A stretch of DNA of 64,000 nt from Megamerina dolium. Lineage: Eukaryota; Arthropoda; Insecta; Diptera; Megamerinidae. Every line of letters begins with the position of its first letter. Position 1 is the first letter of the stretch. A program made the position numbers and the translations under genes. Positions 33,921 through 45,734 of the stretch are shown one piece after another. Below the pieces are notes generated by a model. The model was given only the letters and a program-made list of their open reading frames with translations, did not search any database and was not told the origin of the DNA. The stretch spans positions 7,130,001 through 7,194,000 of the forward strand of contig OY978525.1 of assembly GCA_963854835.1 (NCBI GenBank). Reading direction: 5' to 3'.

Positions 33921-35150
33921 TGAAATATTTATATTAAATAAAGTTTTACCATTGTAAAGCTAATTGCCACAAATTAATTGCAGCCATAGTTGCCAGTAAA
34001 GGCTAAAAAGTCAAGTAAATTTTTCAAGTGTATATGAAGCGTTTTTTTGCTCATATAAATATTATAATTTTATTACATGGAGAACATTTTTTTTTCCAAT
34101 AATTTTCAGACTCGCATATACTTGACTTTCACATGTACATTTAATAAGCATTAATTAATTTTTTGCAAATCATCATTAAAATTGCTTCAACATATATGTA
34201 TATGTGCTTATGTACGACAAAGAAAATTCAGCATATTCAATTGGAGGAAATCAAAATGTGTGCTGATGTAATTACAAGTTTTGTTGTTGCCTTTTCACAA
34301 TTCAACTACCATTTTTGCACTGTTTTGCATTTCAATGATAGCTACCCGTACAAATTACATATGCAAGTGGCACCTATATAGATACATATGTATGTATTTG
34401 TAGACCCTCAGCAAAAGCGAAATATATATAATGAACGTTAATGCGGCAAATTAATTATTTTACTTTTTCTTTTTTTTTTCCTTTTGTTGCATTTTATTCT
34501 TTCAATTTGTTTTTATCATTTTTATTATTAATGTTGTTGCTGTTGTTGTTTAACATGTTCTATTTTGTGAGTGTGTTTTTAAAAGGATAATTAATGGCAT
34601 TTTGTATTCTGTAAATTTCTCTCACTTCATGTTTGCTCTGTTTGTTTCTTTTTCATTGGATTTTGATTGTGATTTCATTTTGTTGTTGTGTTTTCTTTTG
34701 TAATTTACATATAAATAAATAATAAATACTTACACGCTTAATTGACATTATGAGCTTTTAAATTATCATTACTGGTTAATGTGAATTGCTGGTTAATATG
34801 AAATATAAATTAATTTACTATGGGAAAAATATTGTAGGTAATATTTAAATATTGGACAAATCTAGGCTATCGAATCGAAATGGTATGTGCAGTCTTTAAT
34901 TGAAATTTATTTAAAAGATTTAAAAATATATAATTATATTCGTATTATAAAAAATTTGCATTCAACAATAAAGCAAATTTTTTATTCAAGATTGTGAGGA
35001 AATCTCTATTGTTGCTATAAAAATGTTTACAATAGTAATGATATTAAATTAATTTAAATTCTGATATATAATAATTATTATAAATATTTGATCTGGTCAG
35101 AGTTGATCATGTGCAAATTGCATATGTAATAATACTTGTAAAGGAGATAA
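32641..35150. other. Intron, AT-rich
   Basis: No gene. It contains GTT/TTG trinucleotides, several T runs and a GA run at 33891..33920. Confidence 0.6.
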
Positions 35151-35154
35151 TATA

Positions 35155-35330
35155 CATTCAACATTTTGCTGATCAACATTTGAATGTTGCCAGTGATAAC
35201 AAAATTTAACTGGCAACATCATATGTTGACAAGCAGTAATGTTGCCGTTCTGTTTACACGAGAAACACATGTGAATCATCAAATGTTGATCAAATGTTGT
35301 ACAACATTTTTGAACATGTACGAGTACGTG
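35155..35330. repeat. Cluster of CAACAT/ATGTTG palindromes
   Basis: About nine CAACAT or ATGTTG words in 170 bp. They include the near-palindrome CAACATTTGAATGTTG and the inverted pair TGATCAACATTTGA / TCAAATGTTGATCA at the two ends. It could be a small hairpin element; no target duplication is clear. Confidence 0.6.
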
Positions 35331-35519
35331 AACGTATATGATGAGAGATTTAAAAAAAATAAAAAATAAAAAATAAAAATAAACAAATAATTAAATAAAA
35401 AATGCATGTCAAAAAGTGGTAGTGGTGCTATCGGCTTAAAAATAATGCCGAAATAATGAGACAAAAGCTGAAACAAATGAGAAGAAAATCAACAAATGAA
35501 TCAATCAATGGTGAGCGAC

Positions 35520-36180
35520 CTCTATTAATGTTTTTCCTCAAAAATTTTTCTAAAACATTCATACTTACTTATCGACTTTTTATGGAAGCTCTGATACAAA
35601 ATTGAAATTTTTAATAAATTTGCTCCCGCGTCTTGCAAAATGCACCTAGGCGGTCAATATAGGCTACATGGCTGGCACTCATTCATTTGGTTCAAGCCAA
35701 TTATGAGTTTAAAAACATCTGAAATCGATATATGTACTTCCATAGCTGTTGAGGGAGCAACATTAGAGCGATGACATTTAAGATGGACCCCTAAAATATA
35801 TTCATCTGCAATATGTTTCTAGAATATAACATATTACTCATCTATTTCTACATATTATTGAGCGTTTCATGCAAAATTACTCCAAAACAACTTCTGAAAA
35901 ACAGCAAATGCGTAAATTATATTAGCAACATACATTCATAGTTTGTCCGCAACATTTTTCTTGAAACATGTATACTACTTATATCGGTCGGCTCCTTAAG
36001 AGTGTCTACCCTAGAAAATTGAAATATTCATCAATTTTGCTCCCTCTGCACACAGCGTACACCTAGAGGGGTAAGGTTTATGACTAATTTCCTTCTTTCG
36101 CCCTATTGCTACCCTATATTGAAGATCACGTATAAAATTACAATTCGAAATTAAAAAAAAAATAGTAAATTGTTGTTGTT
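35520..36180 (+). repeat. Degenerate array, gamma family
   Basis: CACCTAGGCGGTCAATATAGG, TACACCTAGAGGGGTAAGGT and TATGGAAGCTCTGATACAAAAT-like segments place it in the gamma family. Confidence 0.6.
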
Positions 36181-37490
36181 GTTGTTGGTAGAGAAGACTA
36201 GATATTATTTTCAAATAGCCAAAATACCAAAGTAATTTATAATATCAACTATAGTTCCCAAACCTATTACTAACACAGGCAATAATATTGAAAATAAACC
36301 ATATATTCACTCGATAAAATGAGAGGAAAATCTGAATGCTTAATTAATCAAAAGAATTAATAGCTATATAATCATTGATGAATAACAATTATGATGATAG
36401 GATGAATAAAGAAATCAACTTGAAATTTAATACAACTTTTAAAACAGAAAAAATAATCCACTTTTTTGATCCCATTATAAAATGCTTAACTATTGAACAA
36501 TTTGCATTTGTTTTATACATTTTTTTTTCTTCATTTCCTTTTTTATTTCTCTTATAATTCATTCACTTTGGTCTCCTACATCATCCTAGAATATATTTGT
36601 CCTACTTATTTATACAGTATGTACATACTTTACAATATATTCTCTGTTTTATTGCATATACGCTTGAAATCCTTTTGACATCAGAAACTATCCAATAATA
36701 GCGATTATCCTATTTGCATAATATGACAGAAAAACGACAAATAAGCAACCAAACAACCAACCATCCAACCAACAAACCGACAGGACAATACAATGCAAAC
36801 AATCAAACAACACTACACGAACAACAAACAACAAGATGAACATAAACGATAAGTTATATGAATGAGAGAAGGGAAAGAAGAAATATGTATGTCTGTCCTC
36901 GTACAAATAAGCAAATAATAGTTGCGATGTACTTTATGTACAAGGCGGAAGACAGGACGACTAGAGCGAATAAGTCGCAGGAGCAAATATCAAACACTCT
37001 GGAATGCAATTAAAGTCAAAAGAAACGCGTCGACATGATGCCATCATACAATATTATATATAAAACGGCTTGGTGCTGTTCCCCATTTTTTTCGAAAATG
37101 GTTAGCATTGCCCGAATGAATATTGTACATATAAAGATGAAATATAAGAAATAAATAAGAGACAATTGTGAAAGATGCGATTCAGATTACAAATGACAAT
37201 CCAATGCAATGACTGTAATACTAGCGAAGCAATAATAAATATAAAATACAAACGAATGTACATATATTGATAAATTTAAATACGAAGCATAATTGAGAAT
37301 GAAATCGTTAAGAGAAAACTTTCTACAAGTAATTAATTGATTTCGATGGAGTAGTGCATCAAAGAAGTTAATGAAAAATTATGGGTATATTCATACCGAA
37401 GCTTGGAGGTGCTCTACAACATAAATATATGTTGATAGATAGAAAAATATATGTACTTTCGAAAAAACAAAACTCTTGTCTTGAAAGAAA
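36181..37490. other. Intron, AT-rich
   Basis: No gene; CCAACCAACAAAC simple sequence near 36755. Confidence 0.55.
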
Positions 37491-37499
37491 GCTTGGTTT

Positions 37500-38520
37500 T
37501 CATTTTATTACTCGTATTTTCGTGCGCAAAATACAGTGGAGAATATATTTTTATATGTGAGGTGGGTGAAGTTTCCATTCGTTTCCTCTGATTTTCGAAT
37601 TTGTTCATGTGTTAATGAATATAGACAATTATACCAAGTTACAACTTGATACTCTTATATTTTCGTCCACAATATATGAAATCATACATACTTAATCATA
37701 ATTTTGTATGGGAGCTAGGCGTAATTGTTATCTGATTTAGCCTATTCTTCGCTTTATCTATTTGTTCGTAAATTGAATTATTTTCACCAAATTTCAGGTT
37801 GATAGATTTATGTTTCCGTGGGCAAAATGAGGAAAGAGCTGCTCAGAAGCATAAATTTGTATGGGAGGTAACCGTAATTGTTATCCGATTTAGCATATTT
37901 TCGAAATGGTTGATAAATGGATTAAAATAGTTGTATCTGCCGAATTTCAGCTTGATAGCTTTATATTTTTTTGTGATAAGTGTGAAAGAATACATTCAGA
38001 AGCCCAAGTTTGTATGGGAGGTATGCGTGGTTGTTATCTGATTCAGTGCATTTTTGAATATATTAATATGTTCGTAAAAATAATCTCACGGACTGAATTT
38101 TAGCCTAATGAGTTTCCATTTTTGTACGAAAAGTATAAAAACATTCATTCGGAAGCATATGTTTGCATGGGAGGTAGGCGTGGTTGTATTCCGATTTAGC
38201 CCATTTTTAAATATGTCTATTAGCTGGTAAATATAATTACATGGACCAAATTTCAGCTTTATAGTTGCATATTTTCGTGCGAAATGCATAAAATAATACA
38301 TTTAACAACATACTTTTGTATGGGAGGCAGGAGGAGTTTTCATCGAATTTTGCCCATTCGCAAACTTGTTAATGCTTTGGTACAAATATCATTATGTACG
38401 AATTTTCAGCTCGGTTGCTTGCCTAATTGTCTATATTATTACCTATATGTCTGTGAAAATGCAGAAACACTGACGGAGATACAGACATAGCTACATTGAC
38501 TCACTTTGCAATTCTCAATT
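37500..38520 (+). repeat. 153 bp tandem array, beta family (array 3, 6 units)
   Basis: Cores at 37553, 37706, 37859, 38012, 38165 and 38318: five spacings, all exactly 153. After the last unit comes a terminal segment, GACGGAGATACAGACATAGC then ATTGACTC (38471..38512), also seen in decayed form after beta array 4 and the delta element. It ends about 320 bp from the exon A donor. Confidence 0.93.
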
Positions 38521-38580
38521 TAATAGACCGTTTTTTGAATATATCCCATTTTTCGAGAATAAGTGGGTTTTTTCTAATAC

Positions 38581-38600
38581 TGTGACACTATAGTGTCACA
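38581..38600. repeat. Perfect 20 bp palindrome
   Basis: TGTGACACTATAGTGTCACA reads identically on both strands. It lies in the intron about 245 bp downstream (in gene sense) of the exon A donor. Confidence 0.9.
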
Positions 38601-38843
38601 AGAAAAGTTTGCACAAGGTTCATCCGTACCTATATTGTCAATATTTTTTTTTTTTTAAATATTATTTTATCAAAATTTAATCTTTTCAAAATTTGATTTC
38701 TCGAAAATTTTTGTTTGATTTGAACAAGAGCCAACACTATTTCATGAAATTATAATCCTCAACATATGCAATTTTTCATAGATGTCTGAGCATTAAGGAC
38801 CATCAGTCCCAACCCACTTGCCACACCCATTCCCCGTACTCAC

Positions 38844-39597
38844 CTGTCCATTTTTATACCACATGCTGCCAGCAATATCTAAATCCACTTCACACATCAA
38901 CCGTATTTCGGAATGTTGCTCCGCATAGACAACTGACATTTCCTCTTCGTCATAGGGATTCGGTGGCACAGGTCGAAGCGGTAAAACACGTGGCTCCATA
39001 GGTGCATCATGAGAATAATCTTCATTTTTGTCATCCGTTGTAACCACATCATGTCGCGACGTACCGCTATCGAATTCTTCAACATCATCGATGATGATAA
39101 TTGGCTCTTTCGGTTTGTTTAACACTTCTGCCGGTATGGTGACTGTGGAACGGGCTCGTTTTTGTTTCGGTATAATCACAATATCACCATTCCCGACATA
39201 TGAGAGTTGTGCAAATGCATCCAATTCATCGATGTTAACTGCAGCCGTAGCTGTATTGCTGCTACCTAAGCTCATATTTGCTGAGCTCTCATTGTAGTAG
39301 ATTAGCGTCGAAAGCTCTCCATCTTCATGTGGTATTTCGGAGGGTGTGGCAGCCAAATAACCATAATCTTCTTCCTGTGATATGGAGGAGGAGGAAGAGG
39401 GGTAGCCGTGCTCTATTGTCGTTTTCAATGGTGTCTGCTTTTCTTCATCTTCTTCCTCTTCTTCATCGGCTTTACTCTCAGTCTTCTTTTCTGTAGCTTT
39501 CGATTTTTGATTTTTACTCATATTATTGAGTGATGTCTCCTCATTGCTTGAGCTACTTTCATTTGTCAACTCAATGTTGTTGAGCGCTATCGTATGA

Positions 39598-39629
<32 letters not shown>

Positions 39630-40456
39630 GGCTCTACGCTCACGTAATCGATAATTCTCTATCGCTCTTTGCGCTCTCAATCGACGATTACTCTCGGCGG
39701 TGGTAATTGTGGTGGTGACATGTGCTTTAAAAGCTTCTTCTTCCTCATCTCTATGCACTTTCAACTCTTTATGTTGATTTCTATGCGCCACATGAACTCG
39801 CTGATGATGTTCTTGTTCTTTATTCCGTTTTGTAATTCTTGATCTGGCAGGACTATATTTGATTTCAGACTGAGCATGCGCATTTCTATCATGATCAGCC
39901 CACAAAGGCAATTGGGATGGTTTGTTGTTGTTGTTGTTTGATTTTGTTGTTGTTTTTGAAAATGATAACTTTGTATTTATTAGATCATGTTTTTGTGTTT
40001 GCCTTAATTGAGCAGAGTTCTTCGTATGGAAGGGTACACTATGAGATGTTGAAGCATGAGAAGTAGTAGTAGAAGAAGAAGCAGATGGTGATAATGATGA
40101 TTTAGATACACTATGAGCTTGAGCATGAGCTTGAGCTAAACAATTTTTGGCACATTTGTCGCTATTCACATTTCTGAATGTTTCATGTTTGTAATATTCA
40201 TGTTGTTGTTGTTGTTGTTGTTCTTGTTCTTGTTGTTGATCTTGATAATCTTCACGTATCATATATTTATTGTCATCTGTATTCGCGTGCGGTGAGCTTT
40301 TTTCTATTAGGTGACCATCGAAAGCTCTGGATGCTTTCTGTGCTGTCGCTGTGCTCCATTGTGAAGAGCTTTCGGCGGGTTTGTATCTGCTGAATTGCTG
40401 ATGTGATAAATTTGATTTTTGCTGTTTGATATTTTGTTGTCTTGTTATTGTGATGC
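38844..40456 (-). CDS. Ig-superfamily gene exon A: long low-complexity region and first half of Ig domain 1
   Basis: Exon of 1,613 bp, open over 537 codons. The acceptor is TTATATTTCCAG after a T-rich tract; the donor is GGACAG followed by GTGAGT. The frame is open for 64 codons upstream of the first ATG (40262) to the acceptor, so that ATG is not the start. The exon is entered in phase 1. Residues about 70 to 85 are Gln-rich. Ser/Thr-rich and basic stretches follow, then a run of about ten Ala encoded by GCT repeats (39600..39628), an acidic stretch ADEEEEEDEEK, and further acidic blocks (IIIIDDVEEFD). The last 42 residues start the Ig domain: SEIRLMCEVDLDIAGSMWYKNG has the first disulphide Cys and the core Trp. 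No signal peptide or membrane segment is visible. Such a long disordered segment before the first Ig domain is unusual. Confidence 0.87.
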
Positions 40457-41455
40457 CTGGAAATATAATAAAAAAAAATAATATTAAAAAATTAATTATA
40501 TAAAAATAGAAAAATTATAGAAACGCTCAAGATTTGTGGTAACTTTATTAGAAAAAAAAATATTTCTCAGTACATATGTATCTGAATGTTTTAGAACTTT
40601 GCGAACTTCCAAACATGCTTTTTCGCAGTATTGCAAATTCAGAAAGCTTTACAAATACTCCTCTGATGAAAAGCTTAAATATGGAAATTCAAAAGCTCAC
40701 GTCTAAATATTTTAAAGCTTTTTTCGTACAAGTTTTCAGCATAATAGCTATAATCTGTGATTTAAATTTGCATTTAACATAGCCTAATAAATGACCAAAT
40801 GGCTAAAGAGGCAACATGAAAATTGGAGCATACATTTATTAACACATTCAATTGTTAATACGCTCAGCTAAGTACAAGTACATACTTATGCATATACAAA
40901 GGTATACATGTGCATGTATTACTGTTGACATAATTAAAAACACGATAACTTAAAATTATATACACTCCATGCGCTTCTGTGTCATTTGCATCCATATGCT
41001 TGCATGTATGCATATCATCATATACATACAAGAGTGAATGTATGGATGTATGTATGTGCGAGTGTATGTAGTGAAGTACTTGTGAATGCGCATAATAAAT
41101 AAATCGATAATATTCGTCAGATATACTTTGACTACAGTTAACGCAGCAGGCAGCATACTTGTACTATGAGAAACAGAAAGCATGTAAACGGGTGCATCCA
41201 CACCCTCACAAATTCTATAGCACCTACATTGAATGATGAATGACGCAATGTTATGGCATTATAATCATTGACGTGTAATTATTTGAATGTTAAGCACTTT
41301 TTACTTTGGTATGTACCATATATGTTTTTTTTTTTAAATGTTTTTACATAGAGTTGTTGGCTTTTCTGATTTGTATGTTCTCCTTTGCTATGTGTGAACA
41401 TAAAGGATTAACACCATGGCAGTTGATATTAGTAATGGGGGAAAAAATTTGTGAT
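40457..41455. other. Intron upstream of exon A
   Basis: AT-rich; ATGTATGTATG-type simple sequence near 41040. No further exon recognised. Confidence 0.55.
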
Positions 41456-41459
41456 TAAA

Positions 41460-42930
41460 ATCCGTGATAGACCAATATCTTGTTTTTGAACGTAAATTCT
41501 GAAAATATACATTCGGAAGAATACATTTGTATGGGAGGTAGGAGTGGTTTTGGAGTTATTCCATCACTTCTTAAATATATTACTACATTAGCAAATTGTA
41601 TGGCACGTACTGAATTTCAGCTCGATAATATTATATTTTCGTACGCAAAGTGTTAAAAAATACATTCGAGAGCATTCTTTTGTATGGGAAGTACGTTTAG
41701 TTGTCATTCGATTACGCTCATTTTCAGAAGAATTTATAAATAAGCGAAATTTATAAGATTTACGAAGTTTCCGCTTAATAGCTTCAAATTTTCGGGCCAA
41801 AAATGTTAAAAAACACATTTGAGAGCATACTTTTGTATGGGAGGTACGTTTAGTTGTCATCAGATTACGTTTATTTTTAGAAAAGTTTATTACTAAGCAA
41901 ATTGTATAATATTTGTCAAATTTCAGCTTAATAGCTTCGAATTTTCGTGCCAAAAGTATTAAAAAACCTATTTGAGAGCATACTTTTGTATGGAAGATAT
42001 ATTTGGTTTTCATTCGATTACGCTTATTTTCAGAAAAGATTATTACTAGGTAAATTGTATAATATCTACCAAGTTTCAACTTAATAGCTTCGAATTTTCG
42101 TGTTAAAAGTGTTAAACAACCCATTTAAAAGCATACTTTTGTATGGGAAGTAGGGTGGATTTTTATCCGATTTTGTCCATTTCCAAACTCTTTAATTGCT
42201 TGGTAAATCAAATCATTAGTGCCAAATTTTAGCTTGATAACTTAAAGTTTTCATGCTCGAAATGTAAAAACATCAATTTGAAAGCATACTTTTGTAAGGG
42301 AGGTAGACTTAGTTTTTACCCGATTGCACTTATTTTTAAACATATCTATATGTAAGCAGATTTTATTATATTCACTGAATTTTATCTTAATATTTTAATA
42401 TTTTCGTGTTAAAAGTGTGATAAAAATACAATTGAAATCATACTTTTGTATGGGAGGTATGTGTGGTTTTTATCCGATTCCATCCATTTTTAAACTGGTA
42501 CATTAATTCGTAATTAGATTCATATCCATCAAATTTTAGCTTGATAACTTTGTATTTTCGTGCTCCAAGTGTGTGAAAATATATTTGAAAGCATACTTTC
42601 GTATGGCAGATAGTCGAAATTTTTATCCGATTACTTTCATTTTCAAAGTCATACATTAAATAAGCAATTAAGCCATACTTGCAGGATTTTAACTTGATAA
42701 CATTATAAATTTATGCTTAAAATGTGAAAACATACATTTTAAATCATAATTTTATATGAGAGTAAAGTATGTTTTACATCCGATAACGGTGATTTTTAAA
42801 ATACTGAATTCATTGGTTCAGATAAGCTAATGTACAAATTTTCAGCAAAATTGTTTAAAAATGACAGAAGTTGTAGTGTCATCAAACAAAGAAAGGCATG
42901 ACTAAATTGACTTGGATATTCATATACTTT
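41460..42930 (+). repeat. 153 bp tandem array, beta family (array 4, 9 units)
   Basis: Cores at 41529, 41682, 41835, 41988, 42141, 42294, 42448, 42601 and 42754. Spacings are 153 except one of 154. The minus strand is open for 178 codons (42124..41588) with a 51-residue periodic peptide (TSHTKVCSQM, ARKFEAIK). A terminal segment, GGCATGACTAAATTGACTTG (42895..42914), resembles the one after array 3. Confidence 0.93.
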
Positions 42931-43205
42931 TTTTTTCTATCATCTCTGGTTGTCTTAAATGACAGCATAATTCCAATATACCCTTGACTCACTCTTTGTG
43001 TAGTAAAAACGCCTTCAAAATTAATAAGCTAAAAGAGGAGCTCCTATGTTGTACCACCATCAAGCAATTTCTTCACATGATGGATCTATTAAAGACACTC
43101 GTCAGTGCTGAAAGTTAAAGGAGATAATATTACACATTACATCTAGATACTCAGATATGTGCTGTGTAAGACTAACTCTCGAAATAAAATAAATAAGAGC
43201 AAAGG
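42931..43205. other. Intron, AT-rich
   Basis: No gene seen. Confidence 0.5.
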
Positions 43206-43610
43206 TGGAAAAAGTGATCTACAAGGCTTCATCTGCTTCTCAAGGACAAATAATTATGAATAAGTTTTTAAATAAGTATTATAATGAATGTATCTAAAAT
43301 TGTTAAAATCATTTCTGCTAAAATGTCCTTTTTAATTCAATAAAATAATAAAAATTCTTTAAAGAAATTACCAATCGTTTGAGAGCCTTATATTGATGCT
43401 ATCGAAACCAGATAAATACGAACTGAGATTAAAAAGATAGACTACAAGGCTACATCTACTTCTCAGAGACAAACAATTACTAATAAATTTTTTCCAATCC
43501 TCAAAATGAATTTAAATTTAAATAAATATTATAATGAAAGGATCTTAAATGTTTAAAATCATTTCTGCTAAACTTTGCTCTTTACTTCAGTATCAATAAT
43601 AAAAATTCTT
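43206..43610 (+). repeat. Diverged direct duplication (about 220 bp period)
   Basis: CTACAAGGCTTCATCTGCTT at about 43220 and CTACAAGGCTACATCTACTT at about 43441 begin two copies. Both continue through TATTATAATGAA and AAAATCATTTCTGCTAAA to AATAATAAAAATTCTT. Confidence 0.8.
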
Positions 43611-45086
43611 GAAGTCAAATTATTTATATTAAATACTCAAAAAGAAACCATTTAACTTTATAATACTCGTATATTAAGAACATTGTAATAGTAATTACTT
43701 GCAATTTTATATATACTACTTCACCCACTCACCCAATGTGGCATTACGAATCATAAAAAAATAAATGTCATTTACAAAGAAAAGAGTATTATACAGAAAG
43801 AATATAAGTATAAAATGGAAAAAAATGAAAAAAAATGCAAAAATAATCATAAAAAATTATACTATTTGCACAACAAATTAACACTAGACTAGTATATAGA
43901 AGTACATGGAAAACTTGTAATGAATGTATAGGTTAGATGAAAATGAAGAAGCAAAGATGAAAATTGCTTTTAATTGCTAGCAACCATTAAATACAATTCA
44001 TCATGTCATTGTTGACAATTAACTTGTACATACTTGTACTTGATGTTCATACATGATAGACGAACACATGTGAGACATACATACACATGTAATTTCATAC
44101 GCATACATCCATTGGGTACGTAGGTATAGTAAGTGTGGCGCGCAAGGACATCAATTGCTAGATGAAGCATACATATGTATGCTCTATGTAGCATTGAAAT
44201 GCAACTGAATGTATAACTAACATACGTTCGTGTGTAATGAAGTGAAAATGTAACACATACAAAGCACATAAATGTATAGAAAGAATGAACAAAAAAAAAT
44301 TAATAGTTTTTGTTTTGCTCCTTTCGGAAACGAGATACCTGTAATGTTGACTGACTGACTAAGTACTATATTGTACTATACTCGTACTCGTACTATGAAT
44401 AGAACATATTTATACAGGTGTAATAGTCTATTGTCATCAGACAGTCACTCAGTCAGCCGGTGAACATTCTTGTTTTGAACACATCACCTACATCACATAC
44501 ATGTGCATACACACACACATACACACATCCATATATAGACAGGAAACAGGCATTTGTTACAACAATTAGAGAATACTTTCGTTAAACAGCAGTCGTAATA
44601 GAGTGAGCACAAATGAGAAATAAAATAAAAAAAAAAACATTGTCTGAACAATACAATAGTAAAACGTAGAAAGAACACAACAGTTATATAGATAGAACAT
44701 TCAACATTATGTTGTCTTTTAAATGAGCATAAATACATACAATGGTAACTATTGGCAGGATAATTAAAATATACATCCAAGTATAACTACAAGGTACTGC
44801 CTTGTCAGAGGTCACAAAAGTGTAATATTAAACAGTGACCTTGAAAATTTTTTGACAAAGTCAATATGAGTAATATTTTGTATTTGGAATTTTTCGGCAA
44901 TGGTTAAACGTTTTTCAATAAAAATTCTAATAAAGAGAATATATTTGGTCATCATGCTGAAGTTGTTAGAATGTACTCAATTATTTTCTTTCCCTAGGTA
45001 TCCAAAATTATTTAATTTTACATTTTATTGCATATTCTTAGGCATTCGAATATAAAGAAAATATCATAAATGAACTTCTGGCTTCA
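43611..45086. other. Intron, AT-rich
   Basis: No gene; GTACTCGTACTATGAA and CACACA simple sequence. Confidence 0.55.
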
Positions 45087-45098
45087 CTATTCATATTG

Positions 45099-45722
45099 TA
45101 TGAATAGTGATTAGTATGCTGATGAGTTAGCTCGTAGGGGCTCATCTGCAGGCAATGAACGAACAACCGATGCCGATGTAGGTGTTCCCCTAGCCGAATC
45201 CAAGGGGATTATTCAAAAATGCTATCTAAACAAAGCACAGCGGAAATGGACCAGCACCACGACCTTCGAAATTTTAAAAGCCACCTGGCCAGACTACAAC
45301 GAGAAGAGCACAAGGAGCCTTCTGAGTAGATCTAGGATCGTCATACACAAACTAATAACAGTATGCACAGGCCACTGGGCCATTGGTACACATGCGGAGA
45401 AAGTGGGTATTCCGCACAACGACCACTGCACAAGCTGCAACGATACCGCTATCGAAACCGCTAAGGAGACGGTAGAGCATTTCTTGTACAAATGCTCGGG
45501 CCTATCCAGAAATCGATTAACATCCTTAGGTAGCCCGTTCTTTGATAACCCAAAACAGGTATCTAAAATGGAGATCTCCCATATCCTTCAATTCATAAAC
45601 AACTCCGGCTGGTTGTAACATATCCTTCAACACTCAGTAGGTCTTAGCGAGATTTATGGCTCAAAACAGCATTTTGTTTACTACTTGAGCGACCAGGGTC
45701 GCAGCCATTCTACCTACCTACC
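45099..45722 (+). mobile_element. 5'-truncated non-LTR retrotransposon with 12 bp target duplication
   Basis: The insertion is flanked by perfect 12 bp copies of CTATTCATATTG (45087..45098 and 45723..45734). It is 624 bp and keeps only the ORF2 C-terminus and 3' UTR, ending CTACCTACCTACC. This is the expected result of incomplete reverse transcription. Confidence 0.9.
45115..45618 (+). pseudogene. Non-LTR ORF2 C-terminal fragment (RNase H end and Cys-rich finger)
   Basis: The frame opens with YADELARRGSSAG, the last RNase H motif (AD.LA). It continues through KAQRKWTSTTTFE, SRSRIVIHKLITVCTGHW and the finger CTSCNDTAIET...HFLYKCSGL, and ends NNSGWL at 45618. It is a fragment with no start, and a stop lies immediately upstream at 45112. 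The ending is similar to but distinct from the 28 kb element (SGWFLGETG), so it is a related family. Confidence 0.87.
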
Positions 45723-45734
45723 CTATTCATATTG

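Larger units (their letters stand above)
9443..40456 (-). other. Immunoglobulin-superfamily gene, partial (three exons in window)
   Basis: Three minus-strand exons join in frame: A 40456..38844, B 10818..10641 and C 9669..9443. The A-B intron is 28,025 bp and the B-C intron 971 bp. Exon A is entered in phase 1 and exon C leaves in phase 0, so exons are missing on both sides. The visible protein is about 670 residues: a low-complexity region, one full Ig domain and the first part of a second. It resembles conserved dipteran Ig-domain adhesion or receptor proteins, possibly an uncharacterised nephrin-like family. I cannot name the orthologue with confidence. The introns carry almost all the repeats described in this window. 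Confidence 0.85.

Noticed and set aside
40260..40262. ATG at 40262 as the start codon of the Ig gene
   Set aside because: The frame stays open for 64 further codons to a good splice acceptor at 40457, so it is probably an internal Met.
44006..44780. Two minus-strand frames of 87 and 95 residues as 5' exons of the Ig gene
   Set aside because: Made of CACA/CATACA simple sequence; no convincing splice sites or signal peptide.
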